Source of the DNA: Leishmania infantum JPCM5
Lineage: Eukaryota; Euglenozoa; Kinetoplastea; Trypanosomatida; Trypanosomatidae
Length of the DNA stretch: 64,000 nucleotides
NCBI RefSeq assembly: GCF_000002875.2
Contig: NC_009419.2
Coordinates: forward strand, 912,954 to 976,953
Direction of reading: 5' to 3'
Shown: one piece after another, positions 18,323 through 27,097 of the stretch
Numbering within the stretch: position 1 is the stretch's first letter
Layout of the letters: the number at the start of each line of letters is the position of its first letter
The notes under the pieces: model-generated
Database searches by the model: none
Told to the model about the DNA's origin: nothing
What the model saw: only the letters and a program-made list of their open reading frames with translations
Position numbers and translations under genes: made by a program

Positions 18323-21300
18323 ATGAGCACAGATCAGGGCGGCCGTCCGGTGCGCATGCTGGTCTTCGCAGTTGCCGCTGACGTTGCAGCACTGCGTCGC
18401 GCTGTCGCTGCTGTGGCGAGGCCGGCAACATCGATGAACTACGCCGACGAGCCTCACAGAGAAGACGGAAGAGCTGCTGAACAGACAAGTGTAGCAGCGG
18501 GCGCCACTCGAGGCGTACTCAGTGATGACGCGTGGGTGTTCGCTTCCGTTTCAGGCTCATGTAGCTTGCTCGCCGCGCCAGACTCCTCGGGCTACCTCTC
18601 TCCCGCGCGGTATCAGGCGGCGGCGCGCGAGATGCGGCAATGGCAGTGCCTGCTGAGTCTGGTGCGCTTACCCCACCTGCATGCAGGTTTTTCATGCACC
18701 AGCGGCCCTGCAACTCGCGATAGGCAGGCCGATGACACGACTTTCAGGGCGCGCGCCAGTGCGGCGGCAACAGAAACTCTGGACGAGTCCCTTTCTTGCG
18801 ATCAACATGTTGACACGTTTTCTAGTGCCGAGGACACTGAGCACTCGTGCCTACTGTGGGCGCATGTTCCACACACTACCTCAGGTGCAGATTTTGCTGA
18901 GTTTGATCTCGGTCGCTCTCGGGTCTGCCCTGCACGTGGCGGCGTCGCTGCAGATGTCTATCCCCCTGCAGGGCATCATCTGCTGTGCATCGACGTTGGC
19001 GGCGTCTACCTGGCGAGCTCACGGACACATCCTGCATCAGGGCGTACACAGAGTGCACCGCCGCAGCCCTCAGAAGCAGCCGCGACGAAGACAGCAGAGA
19101 AGTCAGAGCGTGCTTCGAGGAGGCCGAGCGCGGCGCGCGTTGGGCACAGCCGTGCCCCGAAGGAACAGACATCATCCCTCGATGCACACCTGAGCAACGC
19201 CAAAGCCGTGGAAGGCGAGAGGGAAGCTGAGGCGTCGCAGAGCCTATGGCGCCTGCTGCAACAGCGCTTTGCGACTGCAACACGCACTTGCCCGTTCAGG
19301 ACGGACGCCGGTGCCGCAGCGTTTCCCCTGACGCTCACGGAGGTATGGGTGATACCCCTGCTGACCGCGGAGCGCGACAGCGAACATCTTTTGCACACTG
19401 CAACTCTGGGTCTCTCCGCCTTTCCGCTGCTTGTGAAGGACGAGCATCACCGCAACTCCGCTGATTGTGCCGCTGTCGTGGGTGACGGCGCGAAAGTCTT
19501 CCGCCTAGCGCGTCACCCCCCAGCTCACATGCTTCGCCTCGCTGTAGATGACGGTGCGCTTTCAACTGACCCGTCGTCATCTACGATGTGTCAGGCGGCC
19601 GCGCTTCGGTCGCGCAAGAGGCTCCGTGACAGCGCGGCGGGGCGACAAGATGAGGCAGAGGGAAGTCGGTGGCTGGCCGCACACACGACACCTCGGTTGC
19701 CGAACGCCGTGTTTCTGCGCTCTTGCTGCTGCAACCGCGGAGGCGCCGACCCTGCGGCACCGGAGCTATCTGCTCTGCGACTTCGGATACTGGAGGGTGA
19801 CTTCCTGCTTCGCAGCTGCTACTTCTCTGAGTGGTGCTGCGCCGCTGACTTTGACATAACAAGTGGCTTTGTCAGTCTACATGTGGGCAAGTGGACAAGG
19901 AGTGCTACGGCTTACCACGCCTTCTACAGTGTGCTGCGGCGGTGCGTGCTGGCCGAGGACGCGCTTGTGCAGCGCTCGATAGAGGAGGAGGCAGGAAAGT
20001 GGGTCGCGTCGTGCGGGTCACTTTCTGGAGCTGACGTCACGAGCAGCTCCGGGGCAGCCGCGGTGCCGCGCAGCCCCACCGAGGCCCTCTTCAAGGAAAG
20101 CGCCCTTGAGGGGCGCAGCGCGGACGACTCAGGCGCTCGCGGAAGTGAGCGGGTGTGGCCTATAGAGGAGCTGTGGGGCCTGTGGGTGCGACTGGGGTGG
20201 ACGCCTCCATTGGCGTGGCCGCGTGTGCGTGTGTGCCTGCGACTCAGTGAGGGCATTGGCCTGGGCAGCGTGGGCCAGCGCTCTATTTGGGAGCTGTCTC
20301 CGCGCGCTCTTCTGACACTCTTGTCACGGGTGGCGACAGCGGTGAACGCGGCATACATTCAAGCGAAGCACCTGCAGCCGACGCATGATCCTCGAGGAGA
20401 TTGCCTGACTGCGGAGATCGAGAGAGATGACGATGCCGCCGGCGCAGACCTTGACCGGGTGAGTGACCTGGGCCGTGCTCACAGCTGTCAGGAGCGCATA
20501 CTGTCTTCTTCGGCTGCTCGATGTGAGTCGTCGGTGCAGGTGCGACGGCTGTTTGAGTTTCAGGCAGCGCTCTCCGTCGCCCCGGAATTTGTCACCGGGC
20601 CAGTGTTAGCTGAGCTGCCCGATTTTGCTGCAGCGGCTCCCTGCGTCCCCACCGTCGACTCGGGCGCCATCACTGCATCCGGTGACGCTGCTGGGGGCTC
20701 TCTTGTTCTCAGCGCCGCCGCACGTGATCTTGCCATGGACATTGCCGCTACCACGGTGCTTTCTACCTCGCATCCTGCAGCGTCCCCGGCAGGCAGTGTT
20801 GCTGGTGCCGTGGCGTTAACCGTGACGTGGCTTCGTGGTGTGCTCGAGTCCCCAGCGTTGCTCATTCTTCCGCTCGGTGTGTCTGGACATGTGAATGAGA
20901 GAGAGAGCGCCGATGACTCTTCGGGCGGCGCTGGCGCGCACCCTTCCTGCAGGATCGCGATGGACAAGAAAGCAGCGTCGCTTACTGCACTGCTCGCGCG
21001 CCGATCGCCATTTCAGCCAGAGAAGTTGCTTCGGGGTGCACTGGATATTTCTTCGGCTTCGCATTCTCCGCAGATGCCGCCCCCGTCCTCGCTGCCCGCC
21101 GCAGAGATGTACTGCGAAGTCGCCGATGTGGCAGAGCTGCGCTGGTGTTCCCCACAAGCGTACACGGCGACGGCAACCACCACGAGCTATCGGGAAACGC
21201 TCTCCACCGCCGCTTCTCAAAATCCTACGCTGCAGTCGCCCAGCTCGGTGTCTTCGACTGCGTCCTGTTGCGCCCTCGCTTGTGTTGAAGTGGCGCGACT

Positions 21301-22882
21301 GGCACGCACGGAGACGGCCGACGAGACTGTCAATGTGTGCCGTGAATCGCACCGGCAGCTCAGCGCCACAAACCCGTTGGCTGCATTTCTGTACACGCGT
21401 TTCGCTGCATATCTTCAAGAGCAAGGCGTCGTGACCGTCGCGTCAACATCGGGAGAAGGGAGCAGCGAGGGGGAAGCGCAAGATCCTGGAAGAGATGATG
21501 AGCACATACCACGTGATGCCTGCCCGGCGCGGCGCTCGGCCGTGGCAGTGCCCTCTTCATTCCAGCCCCCCATGCTGCGGCATAAAGACTGTACTCAGGG
21601 CGGAGCGGCAACCGTGTCTTTACCCGAGGATGGCGGCTGCCTCAGCGACAAGAGTGTGTCTTCAGGGGATGGCGATGCGGTCAAGACACTATTGGCGGAG
21701 ACTGTGGTGCGCGTCGTTCAGCAGAACAAGCCTGTGGTACGGCGCATCCTGGCTCTTATTCAGTCCTACAGCGGCGTCGTCGCCGCAGCCACGGCAGAGA
21801 GCAACGGCGGTGCGCGATGTGTCGCCAGCATGGATGAGGCAGCGAGGATAAAGAGCAGTGACACTCAGCCAAAGGACGCCGTTGCGCAGGACCTATGGCG
21901 CTGTCTCGCACCGGAGATAAATGCTGCCATGCGTGTGGATGAGGCGGCCAGTCCGGCGTCGTCGTGCGCCGCTTCGTGCGCCAAAGCGACGGCACGGCGC
22001 CTTGTGCGCGCGTTTTGGGAAAACGTCGCTGCAACCGCCCGCCTACAACTGCGCGACCGGCTGGGCGCGTTGTCAGGCCGTGAGAAGTATGCAACGAGCG
22101 ATTCGGATGAGGAGGAGTCCGCCAGGCGCTCAGCATCACCACCGGCAAGGCGGGACGGCGCGGCCTGCTCGCCAGCGGAAGCGGCGGTGCCAACAGCTTC
22201 AGTGAGGCAGCACAGTTTCGCTGTCAAGGAGAATGGGGCGGAACCTACGACGGCGAAGTCGAGCACGCTGTCGCCTTCGTCCTGTGAACAGGTGCGTGCC
22301 TCTGCCGGCTTCCCCTTGCTTCCCTCTGCGTCGCTGTCGCGCCAGCTTCCCTCGCCGAACCCTGTCGGGCAGTCCTGTGGATCGTTGAGTCAGGCGGTTC
22401 GTGCGCTGGACGGGGCACAGGCGATGGCCCTGTACATGCAACACATTCTGGGGTGCTCCAGCGCCGCCGGCCACTGGCAAGGCCAGGCCCGACTTGGCGG
22501 CTGCACTTTGCTCAGTTGCGCAACGGAGGCGCCTGGGAGAGCACCACCCACCACGGCGGGCACTGCAGCACCGCCCACCCGTCCTCAGCAGCCTAACCAT
22601 TGGCTTCACCATGCACTCTTTCTTTTGAGCTACGGGCTCGCGTGTCCCGCTGATGATCCGGTGATGTCCAGTGCTGCAGCATCCGCCCCAGCATACGCCT
22701 CCGCAAAGGAATGCCGCCCTGTGGGCCCATACCAAGAAGCAGACCAACTCGCACTACCGCCACCGCCTGCACTGGCGGCGTTTCGCGCCCTACGTTGCGG
22801 GAAGCTTTTGCTCGACGGGTTTATCGGCGAGGCACTGGAGGTCTACGTGCAGCGGTGGACGCTCAGCGTACAGGCCCGGTGA
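18323..22882 (+). CDS. Large hypothetical protein, trypanosomatid orphan
   Basis: The product is 1519 aa from the ATG at 18323 (MSTDQGGRP). An in-frame ATG at 18290 would add 11 residues. I do not recognise a family. The N-terminus 'RMLVFAVAADVAALRRAVAAVA' is Ala/Val-rich and could pack as a strand plus helix. Less disordered islands are visible around nt 19780-19965 (residues ~486-548, 'LRLRILEGDFLLRSCYFSEWCCAADFD'), 20155-20370 (~611-683), 20815-20880 and the C-terminal 22600-22880, which has several Leu/Ala-rich helices. The rest is Ser/Ala-rich with acidic patches such as 'SDSDEEES' near 22100. No transmembrane span or catalytic motif was found. The uninterrupted 4.5 kb frame in a directional cluster makes a real gene very likely. 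Confidence 0.8.
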   Translation: MSTDQGGRPVRMLVFAVAADVAALRRAVAAVARPATSMNYADEPHREDGRAAEQTSVAAGATRGVLSDDAWVFASVSGSCSLLAAPDSSGYLSPARYQAAAREMRQWQCLLSLVRLPHLHAGFSCTSGPATRDRQADDTTFRARASAAATETLDESLSCDQHVDTFSSAEDTEHSCLLWAHVPHTTSGADFAEFDLGRSRVCPARGGVAADVYPPAGHHLLCIDVGGVYLASSRTHPASGRTQSAPPQPSEAAATKTAEKSERASRRPSAARVGHSRAPKEQTSSLDAHLSNAKAVEGEREAEASQSLWRLLQQRFATATRTCPFRTDAGAAAFPLTLTEVWVIPLLTAERDSEHLLHTATLGLSAFPLLVKDEHHRNSADCAAVVGDGAKVFRLARHPPAHMLRLAVDDGALSTDPSSSTMCQAAALRSRKRLRDSAAGRQDEAEGSRWLAAHTTPRLPNAVFLRSCCCNRGGADPAAPELSALRLRILEGDFLLRSCYFSEWCCAADFDITSGFVSLHVGKWTRSATAYHAFYSVLRRCVLAEDALVQRSIEEEAGKWVASCGSLSGADVTSSSGAAAVPRSPTEALFKESALEGRSADDSGARGSERVWPIEELWGLWVRLGWTPPLAWPRVRVCLRLSEGIGLGSVGQRSIWELSPRALLTLLSRVATAVNAAYIQAKHLQPTHDPRGDCLTAEIERDDDAAGADLDRVSDLGRAHSCQERILSSSAARCESSVQVRRLFEFQAALSVAPEFVTGPVLAELPDFAAAAPCVPTVDSGAITASGDAAGGSLVLSAAARDLAMDIAATTVLSTSHPAASPAGSVAGAVALTVTWLRGVLESPALLILPLGVSGHVNERESADDSSGGAGAHPSCRIAMDKKAASLTALLARRSPFQPEKLLRGALDISSASHSPQMPPPSSLPAAEMYCEVADVAELRWCSPQAYTATATTTSYRETLSTAASQNPTLQSPSSVSSTASCCALACVEVARLARTETADETVNVCRESHRQLSATNPLAAFLYTRFAAYLQEQGVVTVASTSGEGSSEGEAQDPGRDDEHIPRDACPARRSAVAVPSSFQPPMLRHKDCTQGGAATVSLPEDGGCLSDKSVSSGDGDAVKTLLAETVVRVVQQNKPVVRRILALIQSYSGVVAAATAESNGGARCVASMDEAARIKSSDTQPKDAVAQDLWRCLAPEINAAMRVDEAASPASSCAASCAKATARRLVRAFWENVAATARLQLRDRLGALSGREKYATSDSDEEESARRSASPPARRDGAACSPAEAAVPTASVRQHSFAVKENGAEPTTAKSSTLSPSSCEQVRASAGFPLLPSASLSRQLPSPNPVGQSCGSLSQAVRALDGAQAMALYMQHILGCSSAAGHWQGQARLGGCTLLSCATEAPGRAPPTTAGTAAPPTRPQQPNHWLHHALFLLSYGLACPADDPVMSSAAASAPAYASAKECRPVGPYQEADQLALPPPPALAAFRALRCGKLLLDGFIGEALEVYVQRWTLSVQAR

Positions 22883-23752
22883 GCTGTGCGACAGAAATGT
22901 TTTTTTTTTTTGTTTCCTTCTCTTCCCTCTGAGGTGTGCCCCAAAGAGGCTTATGCGCGCCCACGCGGAAGCACCATATGCTTTTTTTGTGCTCTCTGTC
23001 ACTGCTTTACTGCTGTTGATCTGCTACACATCTGTACTCCTACTTGATACTCTGCTTTCTACGTTCAGAAAATCATGGAGAGAGGCACACCCACACCTAC
23101 GCACAGACGGCTCATAAACCACGGACAGAGTGTCGACTGCGCCGAGTGTACACGTCTCACCGACACATGCGCATCCCAAAAGAAGGCCGGCAGACGACAA
23201 GAAACAGCTACTAGACATGCCGCTGAATGTCAAACACCCACAGTAGCGGCTGACCTCGGATCCGCTGTGCTTTTCCTTTGCTCTTGTACTTCTTCGGGCC
23301 CGTCAATCATGCACGCCACGTGCACCTTTCCCGCGAAATGTCGAAAGGAGAGCCAAACGCGTCGCCCCTTCCCCCTTCCCATTCCATCTTCTGCCAGCCG
23401 TGCCACTATATCGTCTGCGCCGCACCCTCCGACATACACACACACACACACACAGTCAGGTCGCGCCTCGGTGTGCCCGCCTGTGTCTCCGCCGATAAAT
23501 GTTACACACTCGCACGTGAAGAGAGAGCTTCATCTCTGCCATGCTCGTCGTCATCTTCTCCCTCTTTCCTTTCCTCCTCGTATTCCCTCACATTTAAGTT
23601 TTGTCGCTCCGTGTAGGGGGCTAGCCATTCCTCCCTTTCACCGCCGTTGCACAACACCTTTTTCCGCCCAGGCTCCTCGTGAAGCTTCCAAGAGAGAAAG
23701 GGGACGGGCAAAGAGGACCGTGCCACCTCCATTATCGTTTCTGCGGCATCAC
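22883..23752 (+). other. Intergenic/UTR, no gene seen
   Basis: A T11 run lies at about 22900 and a (CA)n tract near 23440-23452. The reading frame of the next gene is open from 23075, but that part is rich in His/Thr/Ser/Pro and lies upstream of the splice-acceptor tract, so it was not included in the coding sequence. Confidence 0.6.
23540..23616 (+). promoter_or_regulatory. Predicted spliced-leader acceptor
   Basis: A long C/T tract (about 23540-23592) is followed by AGs at 23597-23598 and 23615-23616. The ATG at 23753 lies about 137 nt further on. The tract makes any start upstream of about 23600 unlikely. Confidence 0.5.
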
Positions 23753-25234
23753 ATGCATCGTGTAGCTCGACATTTTGGCGCATTCGTGTGCCACGGCCGC
23801 CGCAATGCTGACCAGAGGCAACTGCGAGTCGGTCGAAACACCCCGCCATTGCCGCTTTCTCTTACGACACGTCTGTGCAGCAGCACTCCACTGCCACCAC
23901 AGCACCCTTCCGCGTCTGCTTCTGCTCTGTTCACCGGTGAGGGCGAGTTTAGCGCGGGTGGCGAGAATAGGCGAAACCCGGTAAAAGCGGGGCACTCGCA
24001 CTACCTCGCGTCGATGCCGTTTATGTCGTCCATGAATGCCGACGAAGGGTTCACAGAGCAGATCGTCGAGACTCCCGGCTACTCTGAAGAGGACGCGTTC
24101 GGTCACAAGGACCCCCTCAAGGCTGTCGAGCACACGCTGACGACAAAGAGGAAATCCTCGGCTTGCGATACTGCCAGCGGCCGTGACGCGCAGACGGCAG
24201 AGATCACCACATCGCCAGCGTTTCACTCCACTGTTGATTCCACTGCCACTTCGGCACCGGAGACCGACTTGGCGAAGGAGGTGGACGCGGTGGCAAGTGG
24301 CCGCAACCGCCGCCGCAACCGCCGCAAGCGCACTGCGGACGCCATCCTCGGCGACGTCCTGCACGACGCGCTCCTTCTGCGCGACATGGGCGAGAAGCCA
24401 ACCGCTGACTTTGTGTATAAGCGCACGCAAGAGCGGATGTACGAGGAGGAGTACGGTCGAAAACCGCCAAGTGCAAAGGAAAACGCCGCGAAGTTCATTC
24501 CGTTCCCTCCTGACTTTCACTTGCACCGCCTGCTGCCGCTTTTTGGTGATTGTGGCCGCGATGCTGCCGAGGACGTTGCGACGGACTCAGCCTCTTGTGG
24601 TGCGTCTCGGCCCGTCACTCCTGCGCCGGTGTACACGAAAAACTTCATGAACGCCTACGCGCTTATGGCGCCGGATCCGTGGCCTGAGAGAGCCGTGACG
24701 CCCGAGAACCCGGTGTGGACTCGCCGCGACGTGGATGTGGACAAGGAGAAGACGGGCGGCCGGGGACTGAAGGAGTGGGAAGATCGCGTTTACGGCCCGC
24801 GACCCGGCTACGACGTCCATGGCGAGTTCATCGATGCCATGGATGAGTTGGGGTACTGGGAGGTGCAGCTGATTCACTTCCTACGCGTGGTGCCACTGAG
24901 TCAGCGCCGCAGCCTGCCATTCCTTCATGAGTGGTACCGTCTTCTGGTGCATCGCGTGATTCGCGCCGAGCGCCGCTATATCCGCATCCGCGACGCTGCT
25001 CTAGCAAACACCAAAGTCTCCACGTCACTGTTTAATCGCACGGAGCAGCCGATCGATGCCGTTCGCAGCTACTATGCGGAGGCGCACCGATCCTTGGCCA
25101 GCGCCAACTACGACCCGCTACGCATGAAGAAATCGGCCCTCGCGCCTCTGATGCGCATGACGGACGAGGAGTTTGCCGAGTGGCAAGAGGTGCAGCGGCA
25201 GCGCCGGAACTCGCTTGCGGCGGAGCTTGCTTAG
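23753..25234 (+). CDS. Conserved hypothetical protein, possibly mitochondrial
   Basis: The product is 493 aa from the ATG at 23753. A start at 24014 (MPFMSSMNADEG) would give 406 aa. The longer form begins MHRVARHFGAFVCHGRR, which is basic, free of acidic residues and has the look of a mitochondrial presequence. A basic cluster 'RNRRRNRRKR' sits near residue 184. After it comes a compact region with 'DFVYKRTQERMYEEEYGRKPPSAKENAAKF' (about 219-247) and a long C-terminal half rich in Arg, Trp and Tyr ('GYWEVQLIHFLRVVPLSQRRSLPFLHEWYRLL'). Basic, aromatic, family-less proteins of this kind are often kinetoplastid mitoribosomal or assembly factors; that is inference only. No enzyme motif is seen. 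Confidence 0.75.
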   Translation: MHRVARHFGAFVCHGRRNADQRQLRVGRNTPPLPLSLTTRLCSSTPLPPQHPSASASALFTGEGEFSAGGENRRNPVKAGHSHYLASMPFMSSMNADEGFTEQIVETPGYSEEDAFGHKDPLKAVEHTLTTKRKSSACDTASGRDAQTAEITTSPAFHSTVDSTATSAPETDLAKEVDAVASGRNRRRNRRKRTADAILGDVLHDALLLRDMGEKPTADFVYKRTQERMYEEEYGRKPPSAKENAAKFIPFPPDFHLHRLLPLFGDCGRDAAEDVATDSASCGASRPVTPAPVYTKNFMNAYALMAPDPWPERAVTPENPVWTRRDVDVDKEKTGGRGLKEWEDRVYGPRPGYDVHGEFIDAMDELGYWEVQLIHFLRVVPLSQRRSLPFLHEWYRLLVHRVIRAERRYIRIRDAALANTKVSTSLFNRTEQPIDAVRSYYAEAHRSLASANYDPLRMKKSALAPLMRMTDEEFAEWQEVQRQRRNSLAAELA

Positions 25235-26335
25235 TGTCGTCTAGGAGCGTAGGAGAAGGAAGGGCTAGGCTGAGGGGCATCAGCTGCGACGGGTTGCCTG
25301 CGTGATGGATCAAAGGCCACCTGCTTGCGTGTGGCGAGTATGACGCGTCTATATTTCTATCCACACTTTGCACGCGCGTTTTTGCGACATAAAACGCGAA
25401 ACAGACGCGCATCCGTGAGGGTCACGCTGCCCTCTCTCTCTGTTTGCAAGCGCTGTGCGTGCGTGTTGGCGCGTTTACAGAGCGAAGTCCCATTCTTCGG
25501 CGGTTTTCAAAACAAAAAACAACAACAAAATCGTAACAATACCGAAATTCGTAGAATGCAAGCAAGGAGACCAGCAACGACGATGACGTTGTGGTGTACC
25601 AGTGTGGAAAAGGCTCCTGCACATGCGTGGTGTAACGATAGAGGCAGAGAAGCTATCGTTGCAGTCCTCTTCTGATGGTTATCTCCTGCTCCCCCCTCCC
25701 CTCCCCTTCCCTGAGTTGTGCGTGTGTGCAAACACAGCGCGCTGCTGTCTCGTAGAGCGACACACGGCACTGCACTCCATCCGCAGCAGCCCAAAGTCCA
25801 AGCTACAGTCTACTTTCCCGACATCCTTTGCTTGTGTCCTTCGTAAACGTCCTCGTGGCCCTCTCGCCGCCGCGCATGTAGGTGTTTTGCACCGCAGCTG
25901 CTTTCGTTTGCTCCCCGTACGTGTGAAGCATCCATCTTGTCCCTCTCGCTCTTTTTCTGTCGTCGCTGCTCACACACCCCACCACGCGCACACTTTCGCT
26001 GGTGCACCGCTGCCCGGGGCGGGAGTGCACGCGAACATATTTTACAGTGACACTCAGAGGATCTGCTTTTGCGCGACTTGCGCATGAGCGGCAAGACACG
26101 GGCCGCAGACGCCTTCGGCTCCCTTCTGCGGCACGTCTCTGTCATTGTTGTCGCTCTTTCCTGTTCGCCTTTGATGCTTATCTTTTTTTCCGTTCTTTTC
26201 TATTCGCATTTTCAGAGAACACCACATCTGCCGCTCGTTGCCGGCTGGCCATCGTATCCGAAGGAAAGACAAGCGAAAAGGCCCTCTCTTTTTTCCTTCT
26301 TTTGGTGACCTTGAAACGCCTCTTCGGCTTCATCT
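25235..26335 (+). other. Intergenic/UTR, no gene seen
   Basis: The 3' flank includes an A/C-rich stretch at 25505-25535. The region then becomes pyrimidine-rich toward the strong acceptor tract at 26147-26215. No coding signal was found. Confidence 0.65.
26147..26215 (+). promoter_or_regulatory. Predicted spliced-leader acceptor for the PAM16-like gene
   Basis: A long T/C tract with two T-rich blocks ends in ATTTTCAG, with AG at 26214-26215. It lies 120 nt upstream of the ATG at 26336. This is one of the clearest acceptor-like sites in the window. Confidence 0.6.
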
Positions 26336-27097
26336 ATGAGGCGTCTTCGGATGGGTAGGCGGACAGTCGCGACACCAACTGTCATGACATCGGTTCCTCC
26401 CGCGTCGTATTCGAGCGGTGCGTATACGACGTTGACATCTCGACTGCGCTCCGCTGCCACCGCCGCTGCTGCAAACGCTGCGGTGGCGACAAGGAGGGGG
26501 GCACTTGGAGCAGACTCGCCGCCGCTTCGCGGCTGCGTTGGCACAGGAGGGTCGTCGCCAGCGCTGTTTCGCCCCACGCGCGTCGCCCGGATTCCTCCGC
26601 AGCTGGCGCGGTTCTTGATCGCCGGTAGTGCTGCGCTGCTGCAAGTGTTTATGGTTGCATACCAGCGGGAAAGTCAAAAACTTCGTCAGGAAGAGCAGGC
26701 GCGTGGCGCGGTGGGATCAGCGCAGGATTCCACAGGGATTAGGAACCCTCGTGCGATGTCCGCGATGGAGGCGATGCAAGTGCTTGGCCTTGATCGCAGA
26801 TTCCCTGATGTGTACACGAGTGTGCAGCAGGCGGAGGCCAGGTCGACGTCGACATCAGCGTTGCTCCCGCTGGCGCCTGGGGAGGCACGTAGGGCGGCGC
26901 AGCTAAACTTCGAGCGCATGTTCGGCCTTGCCGCCAAAGAGGGGAACGCGTTCTTGGCAGGCAAGCTGAGCGCCGCCTACCGCATTTGTGTGGACCCAAG
27001 CTGGGATCAGGCGATGTCGGGTGAAGACGAAACGGCGGATGCCAACACACGATCGACGACGGCGGTAAACGCTGGTGAGCAGGGGCGCTCCTTGTAG
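26336..27097 (+). CDS. PAM16: TIM16/PAM16-like mitochondrial import-motor subunit
   Basis: The product is 253 aa, about twice the usual PAM16 length (~120-150). After an ~88-residue N-terminal extension rich in Arg, Ala, Ser and Thr (presequence-like) comes 'RFLIAGSAALLQVFMVAYQRESQKLRQE' (~90-118), which matches the N-terminal hydrophobic/amphipathic segment of PAM16. 'MSAMEAMQVLGLD' (~141-153) fits the 'LSLQEAQQILNV' motif. 'AQLNFERMFGLAAKEGNAFLAGKLSAAYR' (~187-216) fits the degenerate J-like domain 'VQKNYEHLFKVND...FYLQSKVVRAKE'. As expected for PAM16 there is no HPD. In other eukaryotes PAM16 pairs with PAM18/TIM14 and restrains its stimulation of mitochondrial Hsp70 at the TIM23 channel. 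An insert of about 25 residues separates the two conserved halves of the J-like domain. Confidence 0.78.
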   Translation: MRRLRMGRRTVATPTVMTSVPPASYSSGAYTTLTSRLRSAATAAAANAAVATRRGALGADSPPLRGCVGTGGSSPALFRPTRVARIPPQLARFLIAGSAALLQVFMVAYQRESQKLRQEEQARGAVGSAQDSTGIRNPRAMSAMEAMQVLGLDRRFPDVYTSVQQAEARSTSTSALLPLAPGEARRAAQLNFERMFGLAAKEGNAFLAGKLSAAYRICVDPSWDQAMSGEDETADANTRSTTAVNAGEQGRSL

